Positions 1 to 14,800 of a stretch of DNA of 64,000 bases are shown piece by piece. Position numbers and translations under genes: made by a program. The notes under the pieces are model-generated. The model saw only the letters and a list, made by a program, of their open reading frames with translations. It had not been told where the DNA came from and searched no databases. Every line of letters begins with the position of its first letter. Position 1 is the stretch's first letter. The stretch is from positions 27,417,410 to 27,481,409 of the forward strand of contig CM046873.1 in assembly GCA_025617745.1 (NCBI GenBank). Reading direction: 5' to 3'. Source of the DNA: Heliocidaris erythrogramma (Eukaryota; Echinodermata; Echinoidea; Camarodonta; Echinometridae).

Positions 1-111
1 AGGCCTGCCCAGAGCTCGTATTGACAGATCTGTACCCCAACACCATGTACACAGCCCAGGTCTTTGCTAGGACCGGAGAGAGTGGTTTCAGCCTTCCCAG
101 TGAAACCATCT
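1..111 (+). CDS. RPTP exon: C-terminal half of FN3 domain 1 (truncated by window edge)
   Basis: The frame starting at base 3 reads through [16 protein letters not shown], the E-F strand signature of an FN3 domain with the tyrosine-corner Tyr. A GTAAGT donor follows at 112, leaving a phase-1 overhang that fits the next exon. The domain's first half is outside the window. Confidence 0.85.
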
Positions 112-3100
112 GTAAGTCTTGTGTACCATTTTCATTCTTGGGGCCTATGTGAGCCCCATGCCTACCACAGAATTTGTACTCAGTCTGATCCATAAGTGTG
201 CACCTTAATATAAACTTACTGAAACAGAAATACCCAAGGCAAACTACAGTATGTGTATAGTTAGCTTGTGTAATGTGTCTCACAGGACATTTCTATTGAC
301 TCTAGGACCACATCCTTCGGTGGACAACTACCACTGCTTTTTCAATTTATTAGGTACATGCTCCTGTGGTTGTCTGAGGGCATTCTGGTAAATTATGAGG
401 GGGTAGCTGTCATGGAGATGATACTCCATGGGGTAGTCATTCTGATATAATTAGGCCCCCCCCAAAAAAAAAATTGTTGTATTGGCGTAACGGGTCACTG
501 AAAAATAGGGTAGGTAGGTCGGGATTTTTTTTTTTTTTTTTTACGACAGTATAGTACATAATACACGCAGCCAGTTCTGTCCACAACACTTTCGGGTTTT
601 TCGATCGCGATCGCAAAGGCAGCACGATACGCGATATCGATAGCCCAAAAAAAAATAAAATTTTAGGGTCGGGCGGGTTACGCCAATACAACAATTTTGG
701 GGGGGGGCCTTATTATACCTCCGCCAAACGAAGTTTGAAGGGGGTAGAATCAGTCGACGGTTGGGCGGTCGGTCGGGAAATTTGGTACACACACATTGGT
801 CTTGGTGGGAAGATGTGCAAGACATATTTTTTGGATGTGTCGGAAGCTGCGTTGCCATGGAAACGGCATATCTATGGCAGTAAATCAGGGAAAAATCTTG
901 CGGATCGAACTACTTTCTCAGTTTTCGACCAAAAGTCAAGAAAGGCTGTTGTCACGGGGCAGGGGTATTAATCATCATCTTCAGTGATATTTCTAGTTAT
1001 CATGAGCTGTTGTAAGGACTGTAAGAATTAAAACCACTTTGTATTCTCTTCTTCCAGTTGAGAATTTCACAACCAATATCCTATCGGAGGGTGATCTCCA
1101 GATCAGCAGGATCCGCTCCAACTCTATAGAGATCATCTGGAACACGACGGTGGTTGACGAATATCTCTTGCATCACAGTGGCCCTGATGGTAATGTCATG
1201 TCTGACATTGTCCCCTATATGGAGCTCAATTATTACACCTTCAGCGAGCTTGTGCCTGGTGTAGAGTACAGTATCAGTGTCATCAGCTTGATCAATAGGG
1301 AGGATCAGATGGAAGTGCTGGGAGTGACTCAGTATACAAGTGAGTCTTGGCTAGTATGAATGAATGATTGATGGCAAGTAAGAATTAAAAGACAACTACA
1401 GTATATGACAGGTTCGAATCCCGCTGGTTCCAATTTTTTCTGACTTGTGTTTTTCATTACAGATCGAGCATACGATCTTTAACACTGGGAGTAATATGCC
1501 GAAAGATTTGTTTACAAATTAAAAATTCCTCCCCAGTCAAGCTTCTTCGTTTACTAACTACAGTATAGTTAGAGTGGCATTAAATTGGTAGAATTTGAAC
1601 AGAACCATCTTACGGCCACTTCTAAATTAAAATTATAATTAGAGATTAGTTGCATTGTAATTTTGATTTTAGCTAACAACTGACTTGAAAAATAAGCACA
1701 TTTATATCTTACTATAAATTTTGACTTGCTAATGGAGACAATCGCCTGCAAGCACATTCTAAGCTTTTACAAGAGAGAATGGTGCATGAAGGGAAAATGA
1801 GAGGCACAGACATTTTCCAAATTCTGTTTAAAGTTGGCACTATTTAGGAGGTTCAGTTTAAGGCAACTTAATGATTGATGGGATTTCCAGTATGAATGGT
1901 TGGTTGATGGCAAGTATGAATAAATATTGACTGACTGCTAACAAACAAGAATGAAAAGAACAACGACATCAATTAATGGATGCTTGATGGCAGCTATTGT
2001 CAAAACTAGATGATTGAATGGAAAATATATTGCAATTTATTTTTTTATTTGAAACTTTCAAAGCACTGAATAAATAATAATAATAGTAATAACATGAAAA
2101 TGATATTTAAGAAATAGTTATTCGTCATGAGGTCCTTGTACATGTAGTTCCTTTAGTATTGTGTTTTCAAATTTCATCATATTTTGTTGTTATTATTTCA
2201 ATTTTAATTAGAACCTGATCCAATCGCAAACCTGGTGCTAACACCCCAAGAGAACACCATCAACCTGACTTGGACATCACCAAGCACCATGTACAATGGC
2301 TTCCTCGTCTGTTGGTACTCCAGTTCTACCAGCTCCAGTGCTTGGCTTGATGCAGATGCCACTGGCTACCCATGGGTTATCTCTACGCCCAACGAGGAAT
2401 ATGTTGTTTCTGTCGCTACGTACGTTGGGAACAGTGTTGGCGATTATGTCCTCAGCAACAAGGTTACCGACTTTATTACCCTGAGTGAGTTTTATCTCTT
2501 TCAAGAAAGGTATCCTGATATTTGCAATCAAATATGGCCAAAGATTTGATAGTGGCCACCTCCGTGTAAAGGCCAACTGTCTACATTGGATGCTAATATT
2601 GCCTTCCTCTAGGGGGAATACATGATCTGTAGGTGTTGTAGATCCTAACTGGGAAGCCCAACTCTCCGCAGTGGCTATGTTTACGAGAAGATTTACAGTC
2701 CACACTCAAATGATCCCACTGCAAACACGATTTGGGAAGAAATTGGACATGTTTTCACTATGAGCACGATGACATGAAAGAGAGTGGACAACAGCTCCTC
2801 ATTGTAATCTCCTTGTTCATAGTGTATTGAATATGAAAATGACTACACACATACATGCATGGCATGAAAGTTTGGTCCAACAACTTTTTAAAGCTATATT
2901 TTGGGTCATATTTCGAATATGTGGGCTTGTAGTACAATCCGTTTCAGCGGATATTCCTTCCACGATATTCTTCCAAACTGACACAAAAGAATGAGAAAGA
3001 TTACAAACAACCTTCTCTTTAATGTTGACCTCTACACTTTCAGTAAGAAGTAACATGAATTTAAATTCAATTTGATACAGCTGAGACGTCCCCGCTGATA

Positions 3101-6100
3101 TTGGAAGCCATTGCCACAGATACCATATCCGTCTCCTGGGTAACGATCCCTGGCATTGTGGATTACACCTTGTCCTACAGTCCTGCAGACGGCAACGAGC
3201 CTGCCACCCAGGACATCGACGAGTCCTTAGCGATCACCGAAGGCCTCAACAACGTTTATCGCTTAAACTTCACCGGGCTAACGCCTGGAAGAGAATACAC
3301 CTTCACTGTTGTCTGGCCGTTAGCTTTCAACTACTCCACAGATGTTATAAACACAAGTAAGAGCATTGTCACTATGCCTTTGGCATAGTAGACAGTACTG
3401 GCAATACTGACCTGTAAACCACTTTACTTTTAGTTTTAGGGACAACACCTTTTGTTTTGGCAAGTTACAGTACAATTATGTCGTAAGGCACTGAATATCT
3501 GTCATGACCTCAAAGTTTTTGATTTTACATTACCTTGTTGCTCTCATCCCTCCCCCCCCCCCAACATTCCATAAATTCCATGTACCTACTATTTTTAATC
3601 ACTTTTGCGTATACAAGTAACCAGGTGACGTCATAGGAGTGAATAGTAATGTTTTTTTATAGACATTCTACTTTTTCATACTTTTCTCATGTAATTGTTC
3701 TTGTGCAGAGCCTTTACCCGTCTATGCTCCTTCTATCACCAACACCTCCTCCTGCAACCTGCTCTTCCGATGGTGTCTTCCGGACGGTGACTTTGACAAC
3801 GTCAGCATCACCATCGAGACCGGAGGCATGATGGCGATGTACACAGTAAGTTATGGCAATGGCACTGCTGGCATGTGTGACTACCAGACTGTCTTACTCG
3901 ATGGATTGGACCCTGCTACAGCTTATAACGTTTCAGCAGAGGTGGTGAGCGGAAACCAAATGAGTGAAGTCGTCACGGTGTACGGGACAACAGGTATGTT
4001 ATCGTCATGAAGCCTGATCTAGAATCCACCTGTATAGAAATACCCTTTAATATGGCACGAAAAAGAGACATGATAACGAAGCTTTTCGACCTGCACTCAT
4101 CAGGTTATCACGCAGGTATATAACAGATTACTTGAAATCAACTATATTATACTCTATGAACCCGGACGCAACCCAGTTTTAATTTCTGAACAATCGCAAA
4201 GCTTGGACGAACTCCTTTTGTCTGCACAGAAGGGGTTCGTGCGATTGAATGTAGGAAATTGAATGTAGAAAATACCCTTTAATTATTTCCCTTGTTCAGT
4301 GTTTCCTATTGAAACCAGTACCAATGAAACATGTACATAGAGACCACCTGCTTCTGAAGAACTTCTTTCCATGTACCAGTGTTGTAGGAGAGACTGCGTC
4401 CAAAGACCAAGACCAGGAGTATAACTTTTTATTGTGTTCAATTCATATGTAGGTCTCAGGGTCCACACCATGACCAAGACCAAGACCAAGACCCTGAGAA
4501 AAATTGAGACCGAACGAGGCTGGTCATGGGCCCCATCACTGGTGTTACATTGTAGTGTCCCTTACAGGCTGGCTGTATTTGTATGTAATAGGCATGACTG
4601 TCTCATCATGTGGAAGCACCTTGGTGTAGTGGTAGTTACATTTGACATGAAGATCATAGGATTCAAATCTCAGCCTGGTATTAACTCCAGTAGACAAGTC
4701 ATTGTAGACCCCCTGTGCTAAATGTGTACATGTCTTCAGTGCTTCAGTGCAATGTACCTGCATGGCAGCTTTGCTAAAGAGGGCATGTAATAACAGAAGG
4801 GGTTGATTGGACAGATGGATTCCTTTGTTATAAACCCCTGGATTTATTAGTCACTTCATGCAGCTTATTTCACCTTCAGGAAAAGCATTTTATTTGTTTC
4901 AAAATCACATTCTACTAATGATGCCCTTCAGGGGCGATATTCAAATCAAAACGTGCATTAAGTTAGCATTTTTCTTAGCATTTGGCTTGGCTAAGTAAAC
5001 TGGCTGAACTCTTTTCAGATCAAATTAAGCACTTTACTTCAGCAAGCCGAATTTAAGGAAGAATACTTACTGATATCCATTGTGACGTCACATATCCCGT
5101 CCAAGAACATGAGCAATAAATGTGTCACATAAAATGCGTGCTTTTATGATTCGCTTGTGGGCAGCTTATACTGCTCAGGCTCAGCATATCTATGAAAGCC
5201 ACATACATGTACCTGCCATTGAAGTAATTGTCTTAAGTCTGCGAGAGAGCTGTCTTAGACTTAGGGCAAAATAATTAGGTAAATAATTCAATATAATACC
5301 AAATTTGTTGAAGTATTTTATCTCAGCCGAAACTACTCAATATTTCATTCTTAAGTATTGCAATACGGGGCCCAGAACATTAAGTCCATTTGATTATCTA
5401 TAATAAATAAGCATTTCTTTGTTCATGATCCCTTGTTTGTCCTTTCACTACATGTCACTGTGTTACATGTACTTTACATTTAAGTCCTACATAAAATAAT
5501 AGATAATCAGTCTTCTGGGAAAGCTTTTACGTTTATTTCAAATTGAAATTCTACCACCAATACCTATGTCTATCTCAGAGGGACATAGGTGGCTAAATCG
5601 TGTCTTCTGCGATACCCAAGAATTTTGTTATTGAAAGTAACAAGCAAAGTAGGCATCATTTGTTTTAATTTGTTTTGAACATACATGTACATCATGATGT
5701 CTTTTGCATGAAAGTACATGTACGTGAATACCACAGACAAGTGCTTAATATGTAGCACTAAGGTACAGACCCTACCACACTCATCACTTTGTAAAAGGAT
5801 GCAGCAAATAAGAATATGGAACACCATCTGTAGTCACATAAAGTTAATATTAATCACTAAAATCAATATCAACATAACACATAAAAGGATTGGAATATTG
5901 CTCAAAAGATGTCCTTTCAAGTTATAAAGAAATTTGATTTGCAGCAGGTAGGAAACACAGATAAATCTGAGGCTATATGTTTTGACACATAGTTTTGTGG
6001 CTACAGGCTGAACAAGCTGCTACATAATACTATCTTCATTCAGAGGCATGTCCAAATGCATGATGTAAGATCACATTTAATCCTCACGTTTGCATTTTCT

Positions 6101-9100
6101 GAATTGTCTATCGCAGAGGATAGAGGTGGCGCAATCAACGTGACGGAAGTGACCACTACCAGCCTTAACATCACATGGTCTGAAGTGCCTGGCGAGGATG
6201 AGTTTACAGTAGAATGGACTGTGGGTTCAGTCACTTACAATGCGACAGTTGCCGGTGGTCGTCAACTTTCTATCAGCAATTTGCAGCCTGGGGAAGGCAT
6301 CCAAATCACTGTTTTATGGGATTTTCTTTGTTTGCTGCCCATGGTGCTACAGTTTACGAGTAGGTCACGTATTTGTAATTGATTGAAACCAGTTTTTCTA
6401 AACCACAAATAAACATGTGATATATCATCTCTAACAGCACAAAAATACCTATTCATAGTTTAATATATGAAGGCCTGCACTGAAGTTAACTCCAAGATAC
6501 ATGTAACTTCCTGAATATTTTTTGATTGTGTCAAATTATCCTCAAAAACTACATGGTCATGTTTATGAGACATTCAAATGGTTAATGATGAAAGAGCATT
6601 GAGGGAAATTTATTTTCTATAAAGGCCAAATTTTAAAAAAATAAGTTGGCTCACAAGTCTTCTCACAAATCAATTTCACCTCTAGTTTATAGATCGTAAT
6701 ATAATAATAGTGGCCACTTATATAGCGCTCATATCCATCACGCAGTGACGCTCATGGCGCTTAGACATTATTATTACCCTGGTTATAGCCGAGCTGCCAA
6801 AGTAACTAGCGGTCAAGCATATCAGGTACCCATTTACACCTGGGTGGAGAGTGGCAATGTAGATTATTGTCTTGCCAAAGGACGTTAGTGGGGGGATTCG
6901 AACCCCGTACCTTGTGATCTGCAGTCTGGTGACTTATCCACTACACCACAACACCTCTACAGAATGTTTATATGTTATATGTTCTCTATATCAGAATGTT
7001 TTAAATATGAGATACCAGAATGGTACCCAAAATTCACAGAGCTAAACAAAAAAGTTTCTGTAATTCGTTCCCTAGAAAGCTCCCCTAAATTTGCTTTAAC
7101 CTTTCATTTGCCATGAGTGCTAATTGACACAATCGTAGGATTGTCAGGAGTGCCAATCGGTACAACAATAGGCACCATTTAACGGAAAGATTGCATGCAC
7201 TTTGTATTAGAAAAGATTGGTATATCCATTCCCAGTCTTAACTGACGACATGTTAATCCTTTTATCACCTTTATGTGCCATGTTTCTACTGGAAATTTAG
7301 AAATAAATTAGAATCCATTGGTGAAGATACCCTTTGAGAAAAACAATGAGGCACAGGAATATTATTTCAGTGACAGATGAAGAGTTAAATGAATAATAGA
7401 TAACACATTTACCAGAGGTATATGTATATCTGTCTCACTTTACAAAAAACATGTTTGCCCTCATCAGAGCCACTGCCAGTAAATAATTTGACTCTTGTGG
7501 AAAGCACCATCATTTCACTCGAAGTAACATGGGAGGATCCATTATTCGGTGACTTTGATAACTTCCTGATCGAGTATGCACCGGTCGGAAGCACTGGTCC
7601 TGTCATGTCCCTAGCTCCCATCAGCTCTGGCACCAACACTGAAACTATATCTGGATTAGAAGCTGGTACCATGTATCAGATAACGGTATATGCCTTGGCA
7701 GGATTGAGTAACTTTGTGCGGAGTGCTCCTAAAGTGTTAACTGCAGTGACTGGTGAGTTGATGTTTACTTTATTTTCCTCTTCTCTATCTTCTCTTATGA
7801 GTTTCCTTCAATCTAGTTCACACATGGTGTACATGTACATGTATTTATCTTGTTCATGTCTTGTTTTCCTTTCCCCTTTTTCCTTTTTTCTGTTTGTCTT
7901 TTTTTTTTTGCTTCTGTCCACATAATTAATACAACTTTCTCTTTTTCTCCTCATCAATCCCACTTCTATATTTTTTCATATTCACTCATTTCCCCTTCTT
8001 CTATCATAAACCTGTTCTCTGTGTGTTTCTTCTACCCTGTCTTTAATTCTAATCCATTTTTCGGTTCTTTCTGCCATCCAGAGGTGGCGAAAGTTGGGTT
8101 TGGACAATGAAAGTGGGTTGCCCCTCCACTTCCATTGTCCGAGCCTGACGTTCCACCGCCTCTGCTGCCATCTCTCATTATCTCAAAGTCTCCTTCAATG
8201 TACACTTCTACTCTTTCTTTCTCTCTCCCTCTCCCTCTCTCTTACTCTTTCTCTCTCTCTGATTTGTCTACTCTAGGCTACTCATACAAATTTCTCTCTC
8301 TACTATCTATCTTGATTTAGTTGTTTCTTTTTCGTTATTTATGTTTTGGCTTGTTTTATGATTTCTTGGGATCTTCTTCTTCAAGTCTCTGCTTTCCTTC
8401 TTTTTAAGATGTAGTGAAGAAAGGATGTTTTAGAAATATGGCAACCATTCGTTATTATTCCTAACCAGTTATAACATTTCAGAACCACTGATCATTATTC
8501 ATAATTAGTTATAACCACTCCCATTCAAAACAATTATGAGTATTTAACACATGCCATCGCCACCCTAACCATCCATAAAGAGTTGTAACTATTCAATGGC
8601 CGTAACTAATCATAACTTTTTTTAGAACCATTCATAACCACTTAAAACTGTTCATAATCATTCATAACAAAATTCTTAACAACTCATAGCAATTCATGAC
8701 CAGACATACTCATTCATAACCATTCAGAATTATTCAGACCTTTCATAACAATCCATATCCAACCATTTTCCTTTCATAAACATTCAGAACTGTTCACTTC
8801 CTTCTTTCATCCTCAGAACAACAAAACGCTGAGGAACTACTCCTGCAGGAAAGGAATTCCACATCCATCTCTGTCTTGTGGGGTAACACCACTCGGCCTG
8901 AAGTGACTGGCTTTGATGTGCGTATTACCTTGAAGAATGGTGACTCGGTGGATTTAAAGCCCGTAGGCCTTATGGGTCCCCTGAGTGTGGAATTCACAGA
9001 CCTTGTTCCAGGAACAGACTACACAATTAAACTATTTGTTGAAATAGTAGGGCAGGCTAATGCGGAGGTATATTCCTTGGACATCACCACATGTAAGTAC

Positions 9101-11841
9101 AAGTAATTGCCAAATGTAGTGTTGGAGGTTTCAGAATTGGTTACATGGCATACATGTACATGTAACCCCTGAGCATTTTTACATAAGATAGCCATGTAGC
9201 AGCACGACAAAATGCATCTAGAAGGCAAAATGCATGTGGTGAAAATCCTAATCTTACTGCATTAAAGGAGAAACATATCATTAAGGCATATAGCACAGAT
9301 AAAAATATCTCTACGACTTTGATTAGGCTTGATATTAATATAATTGTCATGGTGTCAAATACAACTTTCAATTCACTGTTATCACCACCAATCTCGCCGT
9401 TTTCATTCCGGACACATACTTTTGTGCCACTCCATCATGCTGTGCACAAAATGACAGCGTATAAAGGTCAATTGTACTCTGTACAAATGACCTTTAACTG
9501 CACATGCGCAGATTGTAATTACAAACTGGTTTATCATCGCCAGACGTCAATCCACGTAGAGCACATGTACATTTATGAATGTACATGTGGACACATATAC
9601 ACACCCACACACCTCAGCCACCAGTGCAAATGCAGCAATGTGAACCTTTTGAAAGCACACATGAATTTGAACAGGGGGGAAATGAAACTTTGATCCATAG
9701 TTTCTGGAATCACTGATTTCATTTATTTAATATGTAAAATCTAGATTGTTCTCAGGCCTACCAAATGCGGCACATGCTTTGCGTGTGTGTGCATGGAACC
9801 AAACTGGAAAGAGTGCTTGTGACCATCCAGTTTTCCTTCGTAAAGTCTCTTACACATGACACAGGAAACTCTGGCTGGTTTTTTTCTTACATGAATGGCA
9901 AGTTGGGATGGAAGAAAATTGGGCTACATGTACATGTACATATAGGTGCAACAAAAGTCTTACGTGTACTACATGTACTCACTTATCTCTGTGTTGTAAT
10001 TTGTGAGATACAGAAATATGAAACATGTTATGCCATTTTCCAAAGAAAAGTGGCAAAGTTTATTGTGTCATACATGTACATGAACAAGCATTTAACAGAA
10101 CTCCACCTTCTCCGCAAACACAGTAGCGGTGTTTGGGCCAATCCAATCTTGGTCTCAAATTTGTTGTATCTTAGTGTGGTCCTGAGACGTATTATGAGAT
10201 AAACGTAATATCATAAGTTTTCCTCCTGCTCATGGACTTGGGACCCCTGGTCTTGACCGCAACATTGCACAGTAGAGTGTTTATCCTCTGCATCCTATAA
10301 TTCTCTCATTGCTTTTGTGTTACATATTAGTGCCTGCGATGCCTGGATTGGTCAACTGCACCTACAGCACCCAGAGCCTGGTCCGATTTGTGTGGAGCCC
10401 ACCGCAGAACGGCATCTTTGATGGGTATGAGATCAGCACAGAGACTGATGGAGAAGAGACACTTCTGGAATCATTGGGAGTGAACGATAGGCTCCAGGCA
10501 ACCGCTGACTACCTGATGGCCGACACAGGTTACATCGTCAGGGTCAGGAGCACGCTAGGAGACTTGAAAGGAGAACCTGCAGAAGTAACGTGCACGACAG
10601 GTACAGCAGTACCTCGGTGCAGATTCGTTTAAATTTAAATTGGCCAGGGGGTGATATATTTCTGTATTCTTTGAATTGAAGATTAGGACGATGATGAGAT
10701 GATGATGATGATGGTGGTGGTGGTGGTGGTGGTGTTTTGCATCATACAGACAGCAGCTTATATCTGTTCTTGTTAAGTCTGTATGCAATTTTGCTTAAAT
10801 CTATATACATGTAATTATATAGGTGACGGGGGATGTGACTCCTTAGCATACTTGAAGATTAAAGATAGGGAAGATAATGATTAAAATGGTGATTCACAAT
10901 TGAAAGCACCATATTCCTGCCAATGTAATTCAAATATTGTTTTAAAATCATATTGAATATTTGTTTCATAGAGTAATACTGGTAGAACCCAAAAACATAC
11001 ACAGCAATTGTGTTTTCATACACGTATTGCCCATTTAGAGCATGAAAATACAAAGTACAAGTGGGAAATTTCAACTTGATTTATTCCGCTTGTTTTTCCT
11101 AGACCCTGAAACAATAGAGGTCGCCACCTCCGGGTTGTTCAACCTGTTCCTTGACTGGATAAACCACAGTGGGTCATCGGCCTACGAGGTGGAATACAGG
11201 CCCCAGGAAGGTACTCCAAGCTCTCCAATTCGCCTTGACAACACCACTAAAACGTTGGCTCTCTACGGCCTATCCCCTGGCACTGCCTACCGCTTTAATC
11301 TCTTCGGCTTCGGAAGTAGTGGCAGAGATGAAATCACTGGTGTGACCTTTGTGCTTGGTAATATATAATTTTTATTTATTTGTTAATATTTTTCATCTTT
11401 ATTATTTAGTTATTTATTCTTTGATTTTATTTTGTGTCTATATTTGTTCTTATACCATTTATCCAAGCCTACTCATTATTTAATTGATTGCCATTTATTG
11501 ATTATTTTCATTATTTTTCATTTAATCATTCATTTATTATTTACACTTTTGTATACTAATGTTAGAAACCATTTGCATGTGCAGTGGAACACTTTACTGG
11601 ACGTACATTTGCATGTACATGTTCATCTATAATTGACATATTCAAAAACCTTCTAAAGACTCGCCTCTTTCAGGAAACCTTTACGTAGACACTTTTGCTA
11701 TATAACACAGTCCGATTACCCTTCTCCATTAATATGATTTAATACATGTTACTACTACTTTAAATTAAATTTGCAATTATTATTATATTGTTTAGAGCAG
11801 TTGAGTATATTTCCATAGAAATTGCGTAGTGTAAATTTACA

Positions 11842-11872
<31 letters not shown>

Positions 11873-14800
11873 CCATGTTAAAGTAGTATACAAAGAAGAT
11901 ATAGAATGTAACTTTAGCATGTGTAGATAAAATGAAATCTGTGTTCAGGCCACCTAATAAGTACACAAAAATTGGTCTTAATAGGCTGGTCATCTGTGTT
12001 TTTAGATTCTTTTGATACACGATTCACAATCAGAAAATTTGTTCATCATATGAAGCGAATATGATCTTTAAAGCAGGTTGCTATGCATGTACGATGTACA
12101 GTGTGTACATATGTGAAGTGTTTACCTCACAACAATCTCTTTCTCTTGTAACCCCTAATGCAGCACCGCTACCAATACCTTTAGATCAAATAATCATTGT
12201 ACTCCGAAGGCCCACATCTTTCAGAATTCGCATCATCCTGCCTCGTAGAGGAAGGTAAGTACAGATCAATTACGTTCAATCACAGGTGTATTTGTAAGAC
12301 GCCCTGCCATATATTTCAATCTGAAGAACTGTGAATGGAAAATTTTGATTAAACACAGCACCTCACTCAAAGGATTCTGTCCTGTTAAAAACAAAGAAAC
12401 AAATATGAGGGCAGAGAGATGGCATTCAAGCTCTGAAAGGCTTTAAACCATATGCAATTTCAAAAAGGCTGCTGTGAAAATTTGAAGAAAAAACAAACCC
12501 TAAGAACTAGTATTTAAATTTAGTTTCTGGGGAAAACCAATAAGAGCCTATTGTCAACAAAAGGGTTCAAGTTTATTCTGCTGCCTTCCACCTCGGACAG
12601 GTTCCGTTTCCTGCGGCTTAGGGTCAGACGCCGCAGCCAGGGTTTGGATGCTGGACCAGATGGAGACGAGTTCTTGATTGTGACTGATGCTTGTCCGGAG
12701 TATACCTTCACGAATCTTCAACCAGGCACAGACTATGCCGTGGACGTGAACACAGTCGCTGAGGATGGTCTCACAGAGAGCATTCCCAATACAATCGATG
12801 TGACAACAAGTATGTGCATCTCATTTGTTTTGTCAAGATTTTTAGGGGGAAAACATGTACATGTAGAAGTTATTAATTAATGCTGAATGGTCAGCTTAAC
12901 CCCAAAAAGGTTGGGTTATTTGGGTGCTTTCTCAGCTGGTGAGGGGTGGAATCCACAAACAATAAGTTAGGGATGGAATACAAAGATAAGTGATATACAT
13001 TCAGATGATTAACGAGAGCGCAAGGGGGGAAAAGTACTTTAGATCAAGGCCTCGAATGGAACTCTGCTTTCATTGCCATGGACCCATCTTCTCACAAGTC
13101 ACTTTTATTTTTTTAGTTAGTGTATGATTTTGTTATTTAACCCCTTCTGTGTTTTGGGAGGTATTTGATGCTCTTCTAAAAGGTTAACGTAAGCACATCT
13201 ATTTGTTATGTCCTACAACAAAAATAGGTGCATGGACACACCTTGTGGTTGTGGTTGTTTGCCTGAGAGGTGTTAAGACCCAAATTCTATCCATGAATTA
13301 ACCCATAGACTATGGGAACTGGGTGGCTCCTGTATTAAGATTAAAAACCCCAAATCTTAATTGTTCATACACCGAGAGTCAATTTAGGGGTTACGCATGC
13401 AGCGGCTCATTTCAGAAGAAATATTTGAATACACCGTATGTTCAATCATGGAATCCCTAACCAAACAAAAAGATATTAACCCCTACCATGCCGTGGGCGG
13501 CAATTCCCGCCCAAATGTTGGGAGTGTTAAACATTTCGTTTAGGCTCAGAATAGCTTGAAAATTCTTCCTCATACAGAAACCTGTGCCTTCAATATAATG
13601 TTTATTCCTATGCAATACATGTGCATGTATATCTTTGCCCAGATTGCTCAAGAAAATACAATCTTCTAAAGTTAATATATTGAAAGTTCATTTTTGACAA
13701 TTGCTCAAAAATCTGGTGGCATGGAAGGGGTTAAAGAAATATTTAAGTTAGCTCAATAAAACGTAGTGGCGCGAAGAGATGCATCCGGAAGCAAAATGCA
13801 TTTTGTTGAAAACAATAATTTTATTGGATTAAGGTAGAAACATAATTATGCCACAAAGTGCATGTACATGTAGCTCTACTACATGTACCTTGATAAGGCT
13901 TGATAATTACAAAATTTGTCATCATTATAAAAGTAAAATTAAAGCTTTCAATTCACTACAGTAGTATTATTGTCATTATTCATTACAACTGATATGAACT
14001 GACTTGATTTAATGTGATATGATTGTGGCAGCTCCTTTGGAAGAAGGTCAAATCTCCTTCAACGAAGTCACCCCCACATCAATCAGCTTCAACTGGGGAA
14101 TGGTCTCGGCCGATTCCAGCGGCGCCTTCGACTTCTACCTTTTGAATCTGAAGAATGAGAACAACATTGATGTCCAGAACGTCCGTGTGAACACTACCGA
14201 GCCCAGAGAGCACACCTTCACGGGTTTGATGCCAGGCAAGCTGTACGTGGTGGAACTTATAGTCAACAGTAACAGACAGAGAAGTGCCGCTATGTTTACT
14301 CGTAAGTTAATTACCATGATGAAAAGCAGATTTTGTACCTATGTACATGTATGACGATTTTTAGGTTCAATGTGTATTGAATGCATATGAGCAAGTCTAA
14401 ACTATTTTCTCATAAGTATACTGACCACATCAAGATTTTAGTACATGTATATCTGATTACTGTATCAAGTTGATAGCCCTCCTAGAGCTGGGATAAGTTA
14501 GAATATCAAGTAAAATGATATTTTAGTGTCAATTTATATCCACAATTTCATAATACAACTCCAGAAATTCTCTGTGACTTATGGGAAATACCATGGACTT
14601 GGCCACAAACATCTAAAAATGGGTATCTCCTACAATGAAAAATTATTCATGATGGAATTTGGAGGAACTAGGTTTGTGACCCTTCCACCTCCACCTTCAT
14701 TTTTGTGTCTCCTGGTGATTCATTCTTTAGCCAACTAATTAAAGATACAGACCAAAATAATTTAAGATGAAGCTGAAATATTAGCACTGAATAAAAATTT

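Noticed and set aside
437-858. Overlapping minus-strand open frames in the first intron
   Set aside because: They lie across an inverted-repeat MITE with homopolymer tracts; no domain, no splice context and the composition is repeat-derived.
1405-1435. B-box-like GGTTCGAATCCCGC in the second intron
   Set aside because: Could be the tail of a SINE head, but no A box or body is recognisable nearby.
6300-6359. Possible frameshift at the end of FN3 domain 6
   Set aside because: Another frame reads an FN3-like FAAHGATVY, but it hits a stop at the splice site, while the chosen frame ends LQFTS in register with TQYTS/MQYTS of other domains and keeps phase 1.
12890-12960. Possible SINE body fragment related to 17650-17890
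   Set aside because: Similarity is limited to about 50 bases with many mismatches and no A or B box; mentioned only under the better copy.
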